Positions 19,777 through 29,146 of a stretch of 64,000 nucleotides of DNA are shown here, in pieces. The translations under genes and the position numbers were made by a program. Every line of letters starts with the position of its first letter. Position 1 is the stretch's first letter. The notes below the pieces were generated by a model that had not been told where the DNA came from, ran no database searches, and saw only the letters and a list, made by a program, of their open reading frames with translations. The stretch is from Pectobacterium sp013449375 (GTDB lineage: Bacteria > Pseudomonadota > Gammaproteobacteria > Enterobacterales > Enterobacteriaceae): NCBI RefSeq assembly GCF_048593165.1, contig NZ_CP184271.1. One strand, given 5' to 3'.

Positions 19777-21276
19777 ACCCGCTTTTGCCAATTGCTGTTG
19801 GCGGTGGTTGGCTAACCAGTCGCTGATACGTTGTTTCTGTGCGTCATTCAGGCGCATGCCCAGCTTGGTGCGGCGCCAGATAACGTCGTCCAGTGTGACG
19901 GCCCACTCTTTCTCGACCAGGTAGCGCAGTTCCGCTTCATACAGGTCATGACCGAAATCTTCACCCAGGTCGCTCAGGCCTTTCACGTTGGTCAGAATCA
20001 GCTCGCTGTTTGAACCGTAGGTGCGGCTGTAACGGCGCGCCAGTGATTCCGGCAGGTTGAAACGACGACGCAGCGCGGCGGCGTAGTCATCACGCGTGCC
20101 AGCGATATCACCACCCGGCAATACTGCATCTTTCGTCCAGGCTTTACCCGCTTGTGGATAGTATTTGTGCAGCTTCTCCAGCGCGTGTTCTGCCAACTTA
20201 CGGTACGTCGTCAGCTTGCCGCCAAACACGGAAAGCAGTGGAGCCTGACCGTTATCATCATCGACAGACAGCGTGTAATCACGGGTAATTGCCTGCGGAG
20301 AATCGGACTCGTCATCACACAGTGGACGCACACCAGAGTAAGTCCAGACGATGTCGTCACGCGTCAACTGCTGTTTGAAATGGTCGTTATACACATCCAG
20401 CAGGTAGCCGACTTCGTTATCGTCGATCTTCACATCGTGTGGATTGCCTTTGTATTCCACGTCGGTCGTACCGATGATTGAGTAGTCATCCTGCCACGGA
20501 ATCACGAACACAATACGGTGATCTTTGTTTTGCAGAATGTACGCCTGCGGCTGGTTATGAACTTTTGGTACCACGATGTGGCTGCCCTTGATCAAACGAA
20601 TGCCGTAAGGCGATTTCAGTTGCAGGCCGTCATCAAAGAATTCTTTCACCCACGGGCCGGTGGCGTTCACCAGACCTTTGGCGCGCCAGGTGAAGGTTTC
20701 ACCGGTTAGTGAATCAACTGCATCCACAATCCACACGCCTTGCTCACGACGTGCGCGGGTGACTTTGGTGCGGGTACGAACTTCACCACCACGTTTTGCC
20801 ACTTCCTGCGCGTTTAACACCACCAGACGCGCATCGTCTACCCAGCAGTCTGAATATTCAAAGCCTTGCTTCAGTTCTGGCTTAAGCACAGAATCTGCGC
20901 CGAATTTCAATCCCTTACTGGCAGGCAGGCTGACGCGTTTGCCAATGTTGTCGTACATGAACAGGCCGATGCGAATCATCCAAGCTGGGCGTAGGTGCGG
21001 TTGATGAGGCAAACGAAAGCGCATCGGGAAAATAATGTGCGGAGCCATTTTCAGCAGCGTTTCGCGCTCTGACAGCGCTTCGCTGACCAAACGAAACTCA
21101 TAGTGCTCAAGGTAACGCAGGCCGCCGTGAATCAGCTTGGAGCTGGCGGAGGACGTGGCACAGGCAAGATCCTGCGCTTCCAACAACAGGACTGATAACC
21201 CCCGTCCAGCCGCATCTGCGGCGATGCCTGCACCGTTAATTCCGCCGCCGATAACGATGAGATCTTTGGTTTCCAC
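19774..21276 (-). CDS. glpD: Aerobic glycerol-3-phosphate dehydrogenase GlpD (GTG start)
   Basis: GlpD is the membrane-associated FAD enzyme that oxidises sn-glycerol-3-phosphate to dihydroxyacetone phosphate and reduces ubiquinone. A GTG at 21276-21274 gives 500 residues, begins with the ETKDLIVIGGGINGAG segment as in E. coli (501), and has GGAGGAAG seven bases upstream. The frame also extends 30 codons upstream to an ATG that has no comparable ribosome-binding site and would run through the GlpR operator. The FAD motif GGGINGAGIA lies at ~10-19; SSKLIHGGLRYLEHYEF and SVFGGKLTTYRKLAEHAL are family signatures. It is divergent from glpEGR, and a GlpR operator lies 30-50 bp upstream. Confidence 0.95.
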   Translation of the reverse strand: METKDLIVIGGGINGAGIAADAAGRGLSVLLLEAQDLACATSSASSKLIHGGLRYLEHYEFRLVSEALSERETLLKMAPHIIFPMRFRLPHQPHLRPAWMIRIGLFMYDNIGKRVSLPASKGLKFGADSVLKPELKQGFEYSDCWVDDARLVVLNAQEVAKRGGEVRTRTKVTRARREQGVWIVDAVDSLTGETFTWRAKGLVNATGPWVKEFFDDGLQLKSPYGIRLIKGSHIVVPKVHNQPQAYILQNKDHRIVFVIPWQDDYSIIGTTDVEYKGNPHDVKIDDNEVGYLLDVYNDHFKQQLTRDDIVWTYSGVRPLCDDESDSPQAITRDYTLSVDDDNGQAPLLSVFGGKLTTYRKLAEHALEKLHKYYPQAGKAWTKDAVLPGGDIAGTRDDYAAALRRRFNLPESLARRYSRTYGSNSELILTNVKGLSDLGEDFGHDLYEAELRYLVEKEWAVTLDDVIWRRTKLGMRLNDAQKQRISDWLANHRQQQLAKAG

Positions 21277-21305
21277 GCTTCTTCCTCCACCCTCGAATAA
21301 ATCAA

Positions 21306-21325
21306 AATGTTCGTTTTCGAGCATT
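21306..21325. promoter_or_regulatory. GlpR operator upstream of glpD
   Basis: AATGTTCGTTTTCGAGCATT is a near-perfect dyad matching the GlpR consensus (WATGTTCGWT..AWCGAACATW). It lies 30 bp before the GTG start of glpD. A second half-site, ATCGAAAAC, follows at 21332-21340. GlpR is encoded close by at 22987-23745. Confidence 0.75.
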
Positions 21326-21401
21326 ATAATAATCGAAAACAAACAAATCAGCCAATGGTTAACCAAATAAAAACATTTATGCGTGATGAAGCTAACAATA
21401 T

Positions 21402-21416
21402 GATGATAATTGTCAC
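21402..21416. promoter_or_regulatory. Possible CRP site upstream of glpD
   Basis: On the minus strand TGTGA-CAATTA-TCATC matches the CRP consensus in the first half and three of five bases in the second. CRP activation of glpD is known in E. coli, but this site is imperfect. Confidence 0.4.
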
Positions 21417-21439
21417 ATTAAAGTAAGGGGTATTGGGCT

Positions 21440-21558
21440 AATACTGGTCACTTAAGCCCGTTATTAGGGGAAACACAGGGGAAGGTTCCCGCAGGGAGGC
21501 CTCACCCCTGTGGCCACCCCATGTATCTCGATGCTTAAACGATCGGCATTAGGGGATT
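21440..21558. repeat. Dispersed 119-bp palindromic repeat, copy 1
   Basis: This segment is almost identical, in the same orientation, to 41982-42098. Its middle holds a hairpin, CACAGGGG (21475-21482) with CCCCTGTG, plus inner AGGT/ACCT-type pairing. Near the ends TTAAGC and GCTTAA are inverted. It lies in the glpD-glpE divergent region. No reading frame of note is present. Confidence 0.85.
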
Positions 21559-21738
21559 GGGTTGGGGTTGTGCTGTTTTGTCGTCACACTTTGCGCTAGT
21601 GAAGCACTGTTTTTATAAATAACCTTATAATCACATAGGTTTTATGCCGCTGAAGGCGAGTTACAATGACGCCTCGGGTTGCCATGACGTCAGTGGTTAC
21701 AAACATCCTGTCTATTATTAACAAGGTTGTCATTTTCG

Positions 21739-22062
21739 ATGGAACAATTTGAAGCTATTAGTCTTGAGCAAGCCTACTCCCGCTGGCAGGAAGGCGGCGT
21801 TGTTGTTGATATTCGCGATCCACAGAGTTTTGCGGTGGCCCATGTTCCCGGCGCGATGCACCTGACAAACGAAACGCTGTCTGACTTTGTGCGCGGCGCT
21901 GACCTCGAAGCACCGGTCATGGTGATGTGCTACCACGGCATTAGTAGCCGTAATGCAGCACAGTACCTGATTAGCCTGGGGTTCGATGCGGTGTACAGTA
22001 TCGATGGTGGCTTTGAAGCCTGGCAGAATCGTTACCCGCAAGACACGCAGGCGCAGGCCTGA
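21739..22062 (+). CDS. glpE: Thiosulfate sulfurtransferase GlpE (rhodanese)
   Basis: GlpE is a single-domain rhodanese that transfers sulfane sulfur from thiosulfate to thiol acceptors such as thioredoxin. The ATG at 21739 gives 107 residues (E. coli 108); the frame also includes an upstream TTG at 21727. The catalytic Cys64 lies in the loop MCYHGISS, followed by the conserved YSIDGGFEAWQ. It is the first gene of glpEGR, divergent from glpD. Its relation to glycerol metabolism is positional. Confidence 0.95.
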   Translation: MEQFEAISLEQAYSRWQEGGVVVDIRDPQSFAVAHVPGAMHLTNETLSDFVRGADLEAPVMVMCYHGISSRNAAQYLISLGFDAVYSIDGGFEAWQNRYPQDTQAQA

Positions 22063-22128
22063 ACGCATGACAATTAGCATTTTTATTATCATGTTTCTTA
22101 CTCACCCCACTCGCTGGCGCTTCCTGTT

Positions 22129-22962
22129 ATGACAATCCGTGTTATTGCTCTCTCCAACCCGCGTCTGGCTCAGGCATTTGTTGATTACATGCGTACGCAG
22201 CAGGTTCATCTGGAAATGCGGCCTCAGGGGCATGACGCTGAGCTATGGCTGGAGGATGAAACCCAACTCGGTAAGGTTCAGGAAGCGCTGGAGATTTTTC
22301 TGCGTGACCCGACGAACCCGCGCTATTTGGCGGCCAGTTGGCAAACCGGATCGATGGACACCGGTATTCAATACCAACGTTACTCTTACCTGCAAACGCT
22401 GAAGCAAAAAGCAGGCCCGCTGACGCTCTCCCTGATGGTCGTGACGATCGCGGTGTTCATCCTGATGCAAATCTCGGGCTATGAGAGCGTGATGACGTGG
22501 CTGGCATTCCCGGCTGAGGGACAACAGATAGAGGTGTGGCGCTGGTTCAGCCATGCTTTGTTGCACTTTTCCCTGCTGCACATTTTGTTCAATCTGATGT
22601 GGTGGTGGTATCTGGGCGGCCCGGTTGAAAAAGTGCTGGGAACCGGAAAGTTGTTGGTCATCACGCTGGTTTCCGCGCTGGTGAGCGGCTGGGCGCAGTC
22701 CTGGTTTAGCGGCACCCATTTCGGTGGTCTGTCTGGCGTAGTTTATGCCCTGATGGGCTACGTCTGGCTGCGCGGGGAAAGGGAGCCAGATGGCGACTTA
22801 TCGATGCCGCGCAGTCTGATGGCCTTCGCTTTACTGTGGCTGGTCGCGGGATATTTCGATATTTTAGGTATGTCGATCGCGAACGCGGCGCATGTGGCCG
22901 GACTGGTTGTCGGGCTATTGATGGCCTTTTGGGACACGTATAATAAAACAAACCCTCGGTAA
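22129..22962 (+). CDS. glpG: Rhomboid intramembrane serine protease GlpG
   Basis: GlpG cleaves membrane proteins within the bilayer. The 277-residue protein (E. coli 276) has an N-terminal cytosolic domain (residues ~1-75) and six membrane segments. The catalytic dyad is Ser202 in GLSGVVYALMGY and His255 in NAAHVAGLVVG, one residue later than in E. coli. HALLHFSLLHILFN and WWWYLGGPVE are further rhomboid signatures. It is the middle gene of glpEGR. Confidence 0.96.
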   Translation: MTIRVIALSNPRLAQAFVDYMRTQQVHLEMRPQGHDAELWLEDETQLGKVQEALEIFLRDPTNPRYLAASWQTGSMDTGIQYQRYSYLQTLKQKAGPLTLSLMVVTIAVFILMQISGYESVMTWLAFPAEGQQIEVWRWFSHALLHFSLLHILFNLMWWWYLGGPVEKVLGTGKLLVITLVSALVSGWAQSWFSGTHFGGLSGVVYALMGYVWLRGEREPDGDLSMPRSLMAFALLWLVAGYFDILGMSIANAAHVAGLVVGLLMAFWDTYNKTNPR

Positions 22963-22986
22963 ACTGAGGCGTCTTAGGGGATTAAT

Positions 22987-23745
22987 GTGAAGCAGACACA
23001 ACGGCATGACGCCATTATTGAACTGGTGCGTCGGCAAGGCTATGTCAGCACTGAAGAGCTAGTGGATCATTTTGCGGTGAGCCCGCAAACCATCCGTCGC
23101 GATCTGAACGATTTAGCTGAGCAGAATAAAATCCATCGCCACCACGGCGGCGCGGCGTTGCCGTCCAGTTCAGTGAATACGGCCTACCACGACCGCAAAA
23201 TGATGTGGTCGGACGAAAAAGCGCGTATTGCTCGTCGAGTCGCGAGCCAGATTCCAGACGGTGCCACCTTGTTTATCGATATCGGCACCACGCCTGAAGC
23301 GGTGGCCTATGCGCTCATGCAACATAAGGATCTGCGCGTGGTGACCAATAACCTGAACGTGGCAACGCTGCTGACGGCAAAAGAGGATTTTCGCCTGATT
23401 TTGGCCGGTGGTGAAGTGCGTACCCGTGATGGCGGTATCATGGGCGAGGCGACGCTGGATTTTATCTCTCAGTTCCGTCTGGATTTCGGCATTTTGGGTA
23501 TCAGCGGTATTGACATGGATGGATCATTACTGGAGTTTGATTACCATGAAGTGCGCACAAAACGGGCGATTATTGAAAATTCTCGCTGCGTCATGCTGGT
23601 GACGGATCATTCCAAATTCGGCCGTAATGCGATGGTGAATTTGGGCAACATGGATTTGATCGACTATCTTTTTACCGATCAGTCACCACCAGCCAGCGTA
23701 CTGAAAATCATTGAACAACATAAGGTACAGTTGGAGTTGTGTTGA
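22987..23745 (+). CDS. glpR: GlpR, DeoR-family glycerol-3-phosphate regulon repressor
   Basis: GlpR represses the glp operons and is released by glycerol-3-phosphate. The 252-residue protein (same as E. coli) begins with a GTG or, in the chosen frame, the MKQTQRHDAIIEL start at 22987. The DeoR helix-turn-helix is at residues ~20-45 (VSTEELVDHFAVSPQTIRRDL). The sugar-phosphate-sensing domain has DIGTTPEAVA and DHSKFGRNAMV. A GlpR operator is visible before glpD at 21306-21325. In E. coli several genes and malT lie beyond glpR; here malP starts only 42 bp downstream. Confidence 0.96.
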   Translation: MKQTQRHDAIIELVRRQGYVSTEELVDHFAVSPQTIRRDLNDLAEQNKIHRHHGGAALPSSSVNTAYHDRKMMWSDEKARIARRVASQIPDGATLFIDIGTTPEAVAYALMQHKDLRVVTNNLNVATLLTAKEDFRLILAGGEVRTRDGGIMGEATLDFISQFRLDFGILGISGIDMDGSLLEFDYHEVRTKRAIIENSRCVMLVTDHSKFGRNAMVNLGNMDLIDYLFTDQSPPASVLKIIEQHKVQLELC

Positions 23746-23787
23746 ACCCGATGTGCCTTTTCCATGATGGACAACGGAGGAGGCACG

Positions 23788-26328
23788 ATGTCAGATTCAA
23801 CAAAAAAGTCAGATTCTTTAAGAACGTCGGGTTCTGCAAAAGTATCCGGATCGTCAAAACGTTCAGCGGCTGCAAAAAAGCCAGATGCTTTAACGCAGCC
23901 CGTTTCTTCCGCTCATCCTGCTGTCGCCTTTGATGCCGCAGAATTTGCTGCCGCGCTGCGACGCCAACAGCGACTCGCTGGCGTCACGTTGCTTAACGCG
24001 ATGACGCCAGTACAGTGCTGGCGTGCCGTCAGCCTGGCGCTGTCTGAGCAATTGCTGATGCATACTGCGTCGCCAACGCCGTCCACTGCTCATACGCCTC
24101 AGCGCCATGTGAACTATCTGTCGATGGAGTTTCTGCCCGGTCGTCTGACGGGCAACAACCTGCTGAATCTGGGATGGTATGACGCGGTGGCTGCCGTGTT
24201 GACGGAGCAGGGGCTGAATTTGAGCGATATCCTCGAACAGGAAACCGATCCGGGTTTAGGCAATGGTGGGCTAGGTCGGCTGGCGTCCTGCTTTCTGGAT
24301 TCGATGGCCACGGTGGGGCAGCCTGCAACGGGTTACGGCCTTAACTACCAATACGGGCTGTTTCGCCAGCACTTTGCGCAAGAAAAGCAGCAAGAAACCG
24401 CCGATGACTGGCAGCGCGACGCCTATCCGTGGTTTGTACCGCGTGCGGAGCTGGCGGTGGATGTCGGGTTTGGCGGGCGTCTGCAACCCCAGACGGACGG
24501 CACCCTGCGCTGGCTGCCGGATACCGTTTTCAGAGGCGAAGCCTGTGACCTGCCGGTGATTGGCTATCACAACGGCGCCGCACAGCCGCTGCGTCTGTGG
24601 CGCGCGACGCATCGCGATCCGTTTGATTTGACGCTATTCAACGAAGGGCACTATCTGCGCGCGGCTCAGGCGGGCATTTCCGCCAGCAGCCTGACCAGCG
24701 TGCTGTATCCGAATGATAATCATGCAGCGGGCAAACGCCTGCGCCTGATGCAGCAGTATTTCCACTGTGCCTGTTCGGTAGCCGACATTCTGCGCCGTCA
24801 TCTTAATGCGGGGCGCGCGCTGTCCACGCTGCCGGATTACGAAGTCATCCAGCTTAATGATACCCACCCGACGTTGGCGATCCCCGAATTGATGCGTCTG
24901 CTGCTGGATGAGCATCAGATACCGTGGGATGAAGCCTGGTCGATAACCGGACGCACCTTTGCCTATACCAACCACACGCTGATGCCGGAAGCACTTGAGC
25001 GCTGGGACGAACGGCTGTTTGGCCGCCTGCTACCTCGCCACCTGTCGATCATCCGGCAAATTGATACGCAGTTTAAGGCGCAGGTCGAGGACAAGTGGCC
25101 CGGCGATCGGCAGGTGTGGGCGAAACTCGCGATTCGCCATCAGCGTCAGATTCGCATGGCAAACCTATGCGTGGTTAGTTGCTTTGCGGTCAACGGCGTG
25201 GCGGCACTGCATTCGGAACTGGTGGTGAAAGATCTGTTCCCGGAATATCACCAACTGTGGCCGACCAAATTCCATAACGTCACCAACGGCATTACACCAC
25301 GCCGGTGGCTAAAGCAGTGTAATCCGGCGTTGTCCGCGCTCATTGACGACACGCTGCACACGCCGTGGGTGAATGATCTGCCCGCGTTGAAAGGGCTGGA
25401 GCCCTATGCTGACGATGCCGGCTTTCGTGAGCGCTATCGACAAATCAAGGCCGATAATAAAACGCAGTTGGCAACCTACCTGCGCCAGCAGTACGACATC
25501 GTGATCGATCCGCACGCGCTGTTTGATGTGCAAATCAAGCGATTGCATGAGTACAAACGCCAGCATTTGAATCTGCTGCATATCCTCGCGCTATATCGTC
25601 AATTGCGTGACAATCCGCATCTGGATATAGTGCCGCACGTCTTTTTGTTCGGTGCCAAAGCGGCGCCGGGCTATGTATTAGCGAAAAACATTATTTATGC
25701 CATTAACCGGGTCGCTACGGTCATTAATCAGGATCGCCGCGTTAACGATCGCCTGAAGGTCGTCTTCCCGCCGGACTATCGCGTATCACTGGCCGAACGG
25801 ATGATCCCTGCCGCAGATGTGTCTGAGCAGATTTCAACCGCAGGTAAAGAGGCGTCCGGCACGGGCAATATGAAGCTGGCGCTGAACGGTGCGCTGACCG
25901 TCGGCACGCTGGACGGTGCGAATGTGGAAATGGCACAGCAGGTCGGTGAAGACAATCTGTTCATTTTTGGTCACACCGTCGAACAGGTCAAAGCGCTACA
26001 GGCGCAGGGCTATGAGCCGTCTGACTACCTTGCCGTGACGCCGCTGCTGCGTGAAGTGCTGAATGAACTTGCGAGCGGCGCGTTCAGTCAGGGGGATAAA
26101 AACGCGTTTGCCCCGTTGTTAGATAGCCTGCTAAAGCTGGGAGACCCCTATATGTTAATGGCCGATTTCGCACCGTATTGCGAGGTGCAGCAACGTGTTG
26201 ATGCGCTTTACCGTGAGCCGGATGAATGGACGCGCCGCTGTGTGTTGAATACCGCCAAAATGGGGATGTTCAGTTCGGATCGGGCGATTCATGATTACCA
26301 GACGCGCATTTGGCAGGCGCATCGTTAG
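23788..26328 (+). CDS. malP: Maltodextrin phosphorylase MalP with extended N-terminus
   Basis: MalP releases glucose-1-phosphate from maltodextrins. The ATG at 23788 follows GGAGGAGG and gives 846 residues, about 50 more than E. coli MalP (797). Residues ~1-50 form a Ser/Lys/Ala-rich, probably disordered extension with SxxK-type repeats (for example STKKSDSLRTSGSAKVSGSS), and the family sequence begins near FDAAEFAAALRRQQ. Core signatures are HVNYLSMEFLPGRLTGNNL, DPGLGNGGLGRLASCFLDS, QLNDTHPTLAIPELMR and the PLP-lysine block EASGTGNMKLALNGA. The glpR stop is only 42 bp upstream and malT is absent, so there is no room for the E. coli-type MalT-controlled promoter unless it lies inside glpR. 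malQ follows after a short gap. Confidence 0.94.
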   Translation: MSDSTKKSDSLRTSGSAKVSGSSKRSAAAKKPDALTQPVSSAHPAVAFDAAEFAAALRRQQRLAGVTLLNAMTPVQCWRAVSLALSEQLLMHTASPTPSTAHTPQRHVNYLSMEFLPGRLTGNNLLNLGWYDAVAAVLTEQGLNLSDILEQETDPGLGNGGLGRLASCFLDSMATVGQPATGYGLNYQYGLFRQHFAQEKQQETADDWQRDAYPWFVPRAELAVDVGFGGRLQPQTDGTLRWLPDTVFRGEACDLPVIGYHNGAAQPLRLWRATHRDPFDLTLFNEGHYLRAAQAGISASSLTSVLYPNDNHAAGKRLRLMQQYFHCACSVADILRRHLNAGRALSTLPDYEVIQLNDTHPTLAIPELMRLLLDEHQIPWDEAWSITGRTFAYTNHTLMPEALERWDERLFGRLLPRHLSIIRQIDTQFKAQVEDKWPGDRQVWAKLAIRHQRQIRMANLCVVSCFAVNGVAALHSELVVKDLFPEYHQLWPTKFHNVTNGITPRRWLKQCNPALSALIDDTLHTPWVNDLPALKGLEPYADDAGFRERYRQIKADNKTQLATYLRQQYDIVIDPHALFDVQIKRLHEYKRQHLNLLHILALYRQLRDNPHLDIVPHVFLFGAKAAPGYVLAKNIIYAINRVATVINQDRRVNDRLKVVFPPDYRVSLAERMIPAADVSEQISTAGKEASGTGNMKLALNGALTVGTLDGANVEMAQQVGEDNLFIFGHTVEQVKALQAQGYEPSDYLAVTPLLREVLNELASGAFSQGDKNAFAPLLDSLLKLGDPYMLMADFAPYCEVQQRVDALYREPDEWTRRCVLNTAKMGMFSSDRAIHDYQTRIWQAHR

Positions 26329-26349
26329 GAAAAGGAGAGGGTGTTCAAG

Positions 26350-28425
26350 GTGGATAAACTGGCAAGCCAGCAGACAGGCATTGCGGAAAGCTATACCGAT
26401 GCCTATGGCAAAGAGCACATTGTTGCGGCCGCAATCAGAAACCAGATTCAGGCAATGATGGACGTTTCTGACAGCGGCAATGCGCCCTTGCCGCCTGCTC
26501 GTGTCTTTTTGCAGGGCCGGGACGCGGTCATTGAGCTTGCTGGTCACGGTGAATTCCTCTGGACGCTGATGTATGAAAACGGCGGCCAAATTCAAGGAGA
26601 GATCACGGGCGGCTCAACGTTGGCGCTGCCGGGCGTGCTGCCGCTGGGTTACCACCACCTGACGCTGACGCAGGCTGATCAGCGCTGGAGCTGCCGCATT
26701 ATTGTCGCGCCGCACCGCTGCTATGAGCCAGAAGCCTTACAGCAGGGAAAACGCTGGTGGGGCGTGACCGTCCAGCTTTATACCCTGCGCTCGCAGAACA
26801 ACTGGGGCGTCGGGGACTTTGGCGACCTGCGCCAACTGGTTGAGCAAATTGCCCGACGCGGCGGTGCCTTTGTGGGGCTGAATCCGCTGCATTCGCTGTA
26901 TCCCGCACAGCCAGAAGCCGCAAGCCCTTACAGTCCGTCCTCCCGACACTGGTTGAACATCATTTATATCGACGTGAATCGCATTGATGATTTTCAGCAG
27001 AGCGAGGAAGCGCAGGCATGGTGGCACCGTGAAGATACACAAAGCGCGGTTGCCGCGTTACGGGCAGGGCGCTGGGTCGATTATGAACCGGTGACGGCGC
27101 TTAAACTGACCGCTTTGCGGCTGGCGTTCCGCTACTTTACGAGGCGCAGTGCGCTGGATCCGCGTATTAGCGCCTTTCGCCAGTTTGTCGTCAGCGGCGG
27201 GCAGAGCCTGCAACTTCAGGCGACGTTTGATGCGTTGCAGGCCTACCTGAAAAAGCAGGGTGAGAATTACGCGGACTGGCACCAATGGCCAGCAAGTTAC
27301 CATGACGTGCACAGCGAAACCGTGAAGTCATTCCGCCGTGAAAACAGCGATGAGATTACCTTCTACAGCTGGCTGCAATGGGTGGCGCATGAGCAACTGG
27401 CGGAGTGCTATGCGCACAGTAAACAGCTTGGCCTGCCGCTCGGTCTGTATCGCGATTTAGCCGTTGGGGTCGCACAGGGTGGCGCGGAAACCTGGGACGA
27501 ACGGCAGCTCTATTGCCTTGATGCTTCTATCGGCGCACCGCCGGATCCGCTTGGGCCACAGGGACAAGACTGGCAGCTTGCCCCGATGAACCCCACCATG
27601 CTTCAGCTACGTGGCTATCAACCGTTTATCGACGTCCTGCGTAGCAACATGGCGCACTGTGGCGCGTTGCGACTCGACCACGTGATGGCGCTCTTGCGTC
27701 TGTGGTGGATACCCAAGGCGGAGTCGGCGGGCAACGGGGCTTACGTGCATTATCCGGTCGACGATCTGCTGGCGGTACTGGCGCTGGAAAGCCAGCGTCA
27801 TCGCTGCCTGATTATCGGTGAGGATTTAGGTACGGTGCCGCCGGAAATTGTCAGCAAGCTGCATGATTACGGTATCTATTCTTACAAAGTGCTGTTCTTT
27901 GAAAAGGACGAGGAGAATCACTTCCGCGCACCGGAAGATTACCCACGTCAGGCCATGACAACCATTACGACGCACGATCTCCCGACGCTACGCGGCTACT
28001 GGCAAACCGTGGATTTATCGCTGGGGCGGGAATTGGGGCTGTACCCGACAGAAGCGTTACTGCAAGAACAAATGCAGCAGCGTGAGAAAGCGAAGCAGGG
28101 ACTGCTCAACGCGTTGCATGAATTCGGGCTATTGCCGCAGCGGGTTGGCCGCAACTCGGCGCTGACGACGATGGGCGCGCCGCTGAGTCGCGGTGTTCAT
28201 CGCTATGTCGCCGATAGCGCAAGCGCACTGGTCGGGTTCCAACTGGAAGACTGGCTGGACATGGCAACACCGGTCAATGTGCCGGGCACCAATCGTGAAT
28301 ACCCCAATTGGCGGCGCAAGCTTACGCGCCCGCTAGAGTCGATCTTCGCTGACCGCTGCCTTGAACGGCTGGTTCGGGATATGGATTTGCGCCGTGGCGG
28401 GCCGATGAAAACGCAGAAAACCTAA
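26350..28425 (+). CDS. malQ: 4-alpha-glucanotransferase (amylomaltase) MalQ
   Basis: MalQ disproportionates maltose and maltodextrins by transferring glucosyl units. The GTG at 26350 (GGAGAGG ends nine bases before) gives 691 residues and aligns with the E. coli start region; an in-frame GTG at 26341, directly against the ribosome-binding site, would give 694. The N-terminal domain occupies ~1-130 and the GH77 barrel follows. LYTLRSQNNWGVGDFGDL, SPYSPSSRHWLN, the nucleophile Asp in ALRLDHVMALLRLWW and the acid/base Glu in IIGEDLGTVP are all visible. It forms an operon with malP. Confidence 0.95.
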   Translation: MDKLASQQTGIAESYTDAYGKEHIVAAAIRNQIQAMMDVSDSGNAPLPPARVFLQGRDAVIELAGHGEFLWTLMYENGGQIQGEITGGSTLALPGVLPLGYHHLTLTQADQRWSCRIIVAPHRCYEPEALQQGKRWWGVTVQLYTLRSQNNWGVGDFGDLRQLVEQIARRGGAFVGLNPLHSLYPAQPEAASPYSPSSRHWLNIIYIDVNRIDDFQQSEEAQAWWHREDTQSAVAALRAGRWVDYEPVTALKLTALRLAFRYFTRRSALDPRISAFRQFVVSGGQSLQLQATFDALQAYLKKQGENYADWHQWPASYHDVHSETVKSFRRENSDEITFYSWLQWVAHEQLAECYAHSKQLGLPLGLYRDLAVGVAQGGAETWDERQLYCLDASIGAPPDPLGPQGQDWQLAPMNPTMLQLRGYQPFIDVLRSNMAHCGALRLDHVMALLRLWWIPKAESAGNGAYVHYPVDDLLAVLALESQRHRCLIIGEDLGTVPPEIVSKLHDYGIYSYKVLFFEKDEENHFRAPEDYPRQAMTTITTHDLPTLRGYWQTVDLSLGRELGLYPTEALLQEQMQQREKAKQGLLNALHEFGLLPQRVGRNSALTTMGAPLSRGVHRYVADSASALVGFQLEDWLDMATPVNVPGTNREYPNWRRKLTRPLESIFADRCLERLVRDMDLRRGGPMKTQKT

Positions 28426-28438
28426 ACCAAGACGAATA

Positions 28439-28467
28439 CGCTTCCTCCCCTGAGTGGGGGAAGAAGC
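28439..28467. terminator. Hairpin between convergent malQ and nfuA
   Basis: CGCTTCCTCCCC (28439-28450) pairs with GGGGGAAGAAGCG (28456-28468) around TGAGT, with one bulge. There is no clear T-run, so its action as a terminator is a guess from position between convergent genes. Confidence 0.45.
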
Positions 28468-28510
28468 GGAAGGAGAAATCAGTAGAAAAGAGGATTAGAG
28501 GATTGGAAAA

Positions 28511-29086
28511 TTAATAGTAGGAGTGTTCGCCGCGCTGGTGTTCGGTGAGATCTCTCACGCCTTTTAGCTCAGGGAATTTTTCCAGTAGCTCTTTCTCGAT
28601 CCCTTCTTTCAGTGTGTAATCGACCATCGAACAGCCGTTACAGCCGCCACCAAATTGCAGAATCGCCATGCCGTCGTCGGTAATTTCCATCAGCGTTACG
28701 CGGCCGCCGTGGCCAGCCAGCTGTGGGTTGATTTGCGATTGCAGCACATACTCGACGCGTTCCATCAGCGGGGCGCTGTCGTCCACTTTACGCATTTTGG
28801 CGTTCGGCGCTTTCAGCGTGAGCTGAGAACCTAACTGGTCAGTCACGAAGTCGATTTCAGCGTCTTCCAGATAAGGTGCGCTGAGTTCGTCTACGTAAGC
28901 GGAAATCTTTTCAAACTTCAGTTCGGTATCGCTGGCTTCTACCGCATCCGGCGGACAGTAAGACACGCCACACTCGGCGTTCGGCGTACCTGGATTGATA
29001 ACAAATACGCGAATCTGTGTGCCTTCTTCCTGTTTTGCCAACAGTTTCAGGAAATGCTCCTGAGCAGCATCGGTAATACGGATCAT
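28511..29086 (-). CDS. nfuA: Fe-S biogenesis scaffold NfuA
   Basis: NfuA carries and delivers [4Fe-4S] clusters to apo-proteins, including lipoyl synthase, under stress. The ATG at 29086 gives 191 residues, as in E. coli; the frame extends nine codons further upstream to an unlikely start. The N-terminal degenerate A-type scaffold domain is at ~1-95. The C-terminal Nfu domain has the CxxC ligand pair Cys149/Cys152 in GGGCNGCSMVD. Nearly identical to E. coli. It is downstream of gntX on the same strand, with a 60-bp gap, as in E. coli. Confidence 0.97.
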   Translation of the reverse strand: MIRITDAAQEHFLKLLAKQEEGTQIRVFVINPGTPNAECGVSYCPPDAVEASDTELKFEKISAYVDELSAPYLEDAEIDFVTDQLGSQLTLKAPNAKMRKVDDSAPLMERVEYVLQSQINPQLAGHGGRVTLMEITDDGMAILQFGGGCNGCSMVDYTLKEGIEKELLEKFPELKGVRDLTEHQRGEHSYY

Positions 29087-29146
29087 AATAGTAAGCTCAA
29101 TAGTTGACTGCACTTGTCGGTTATAATACGCCCATCCTCCCCCCGA

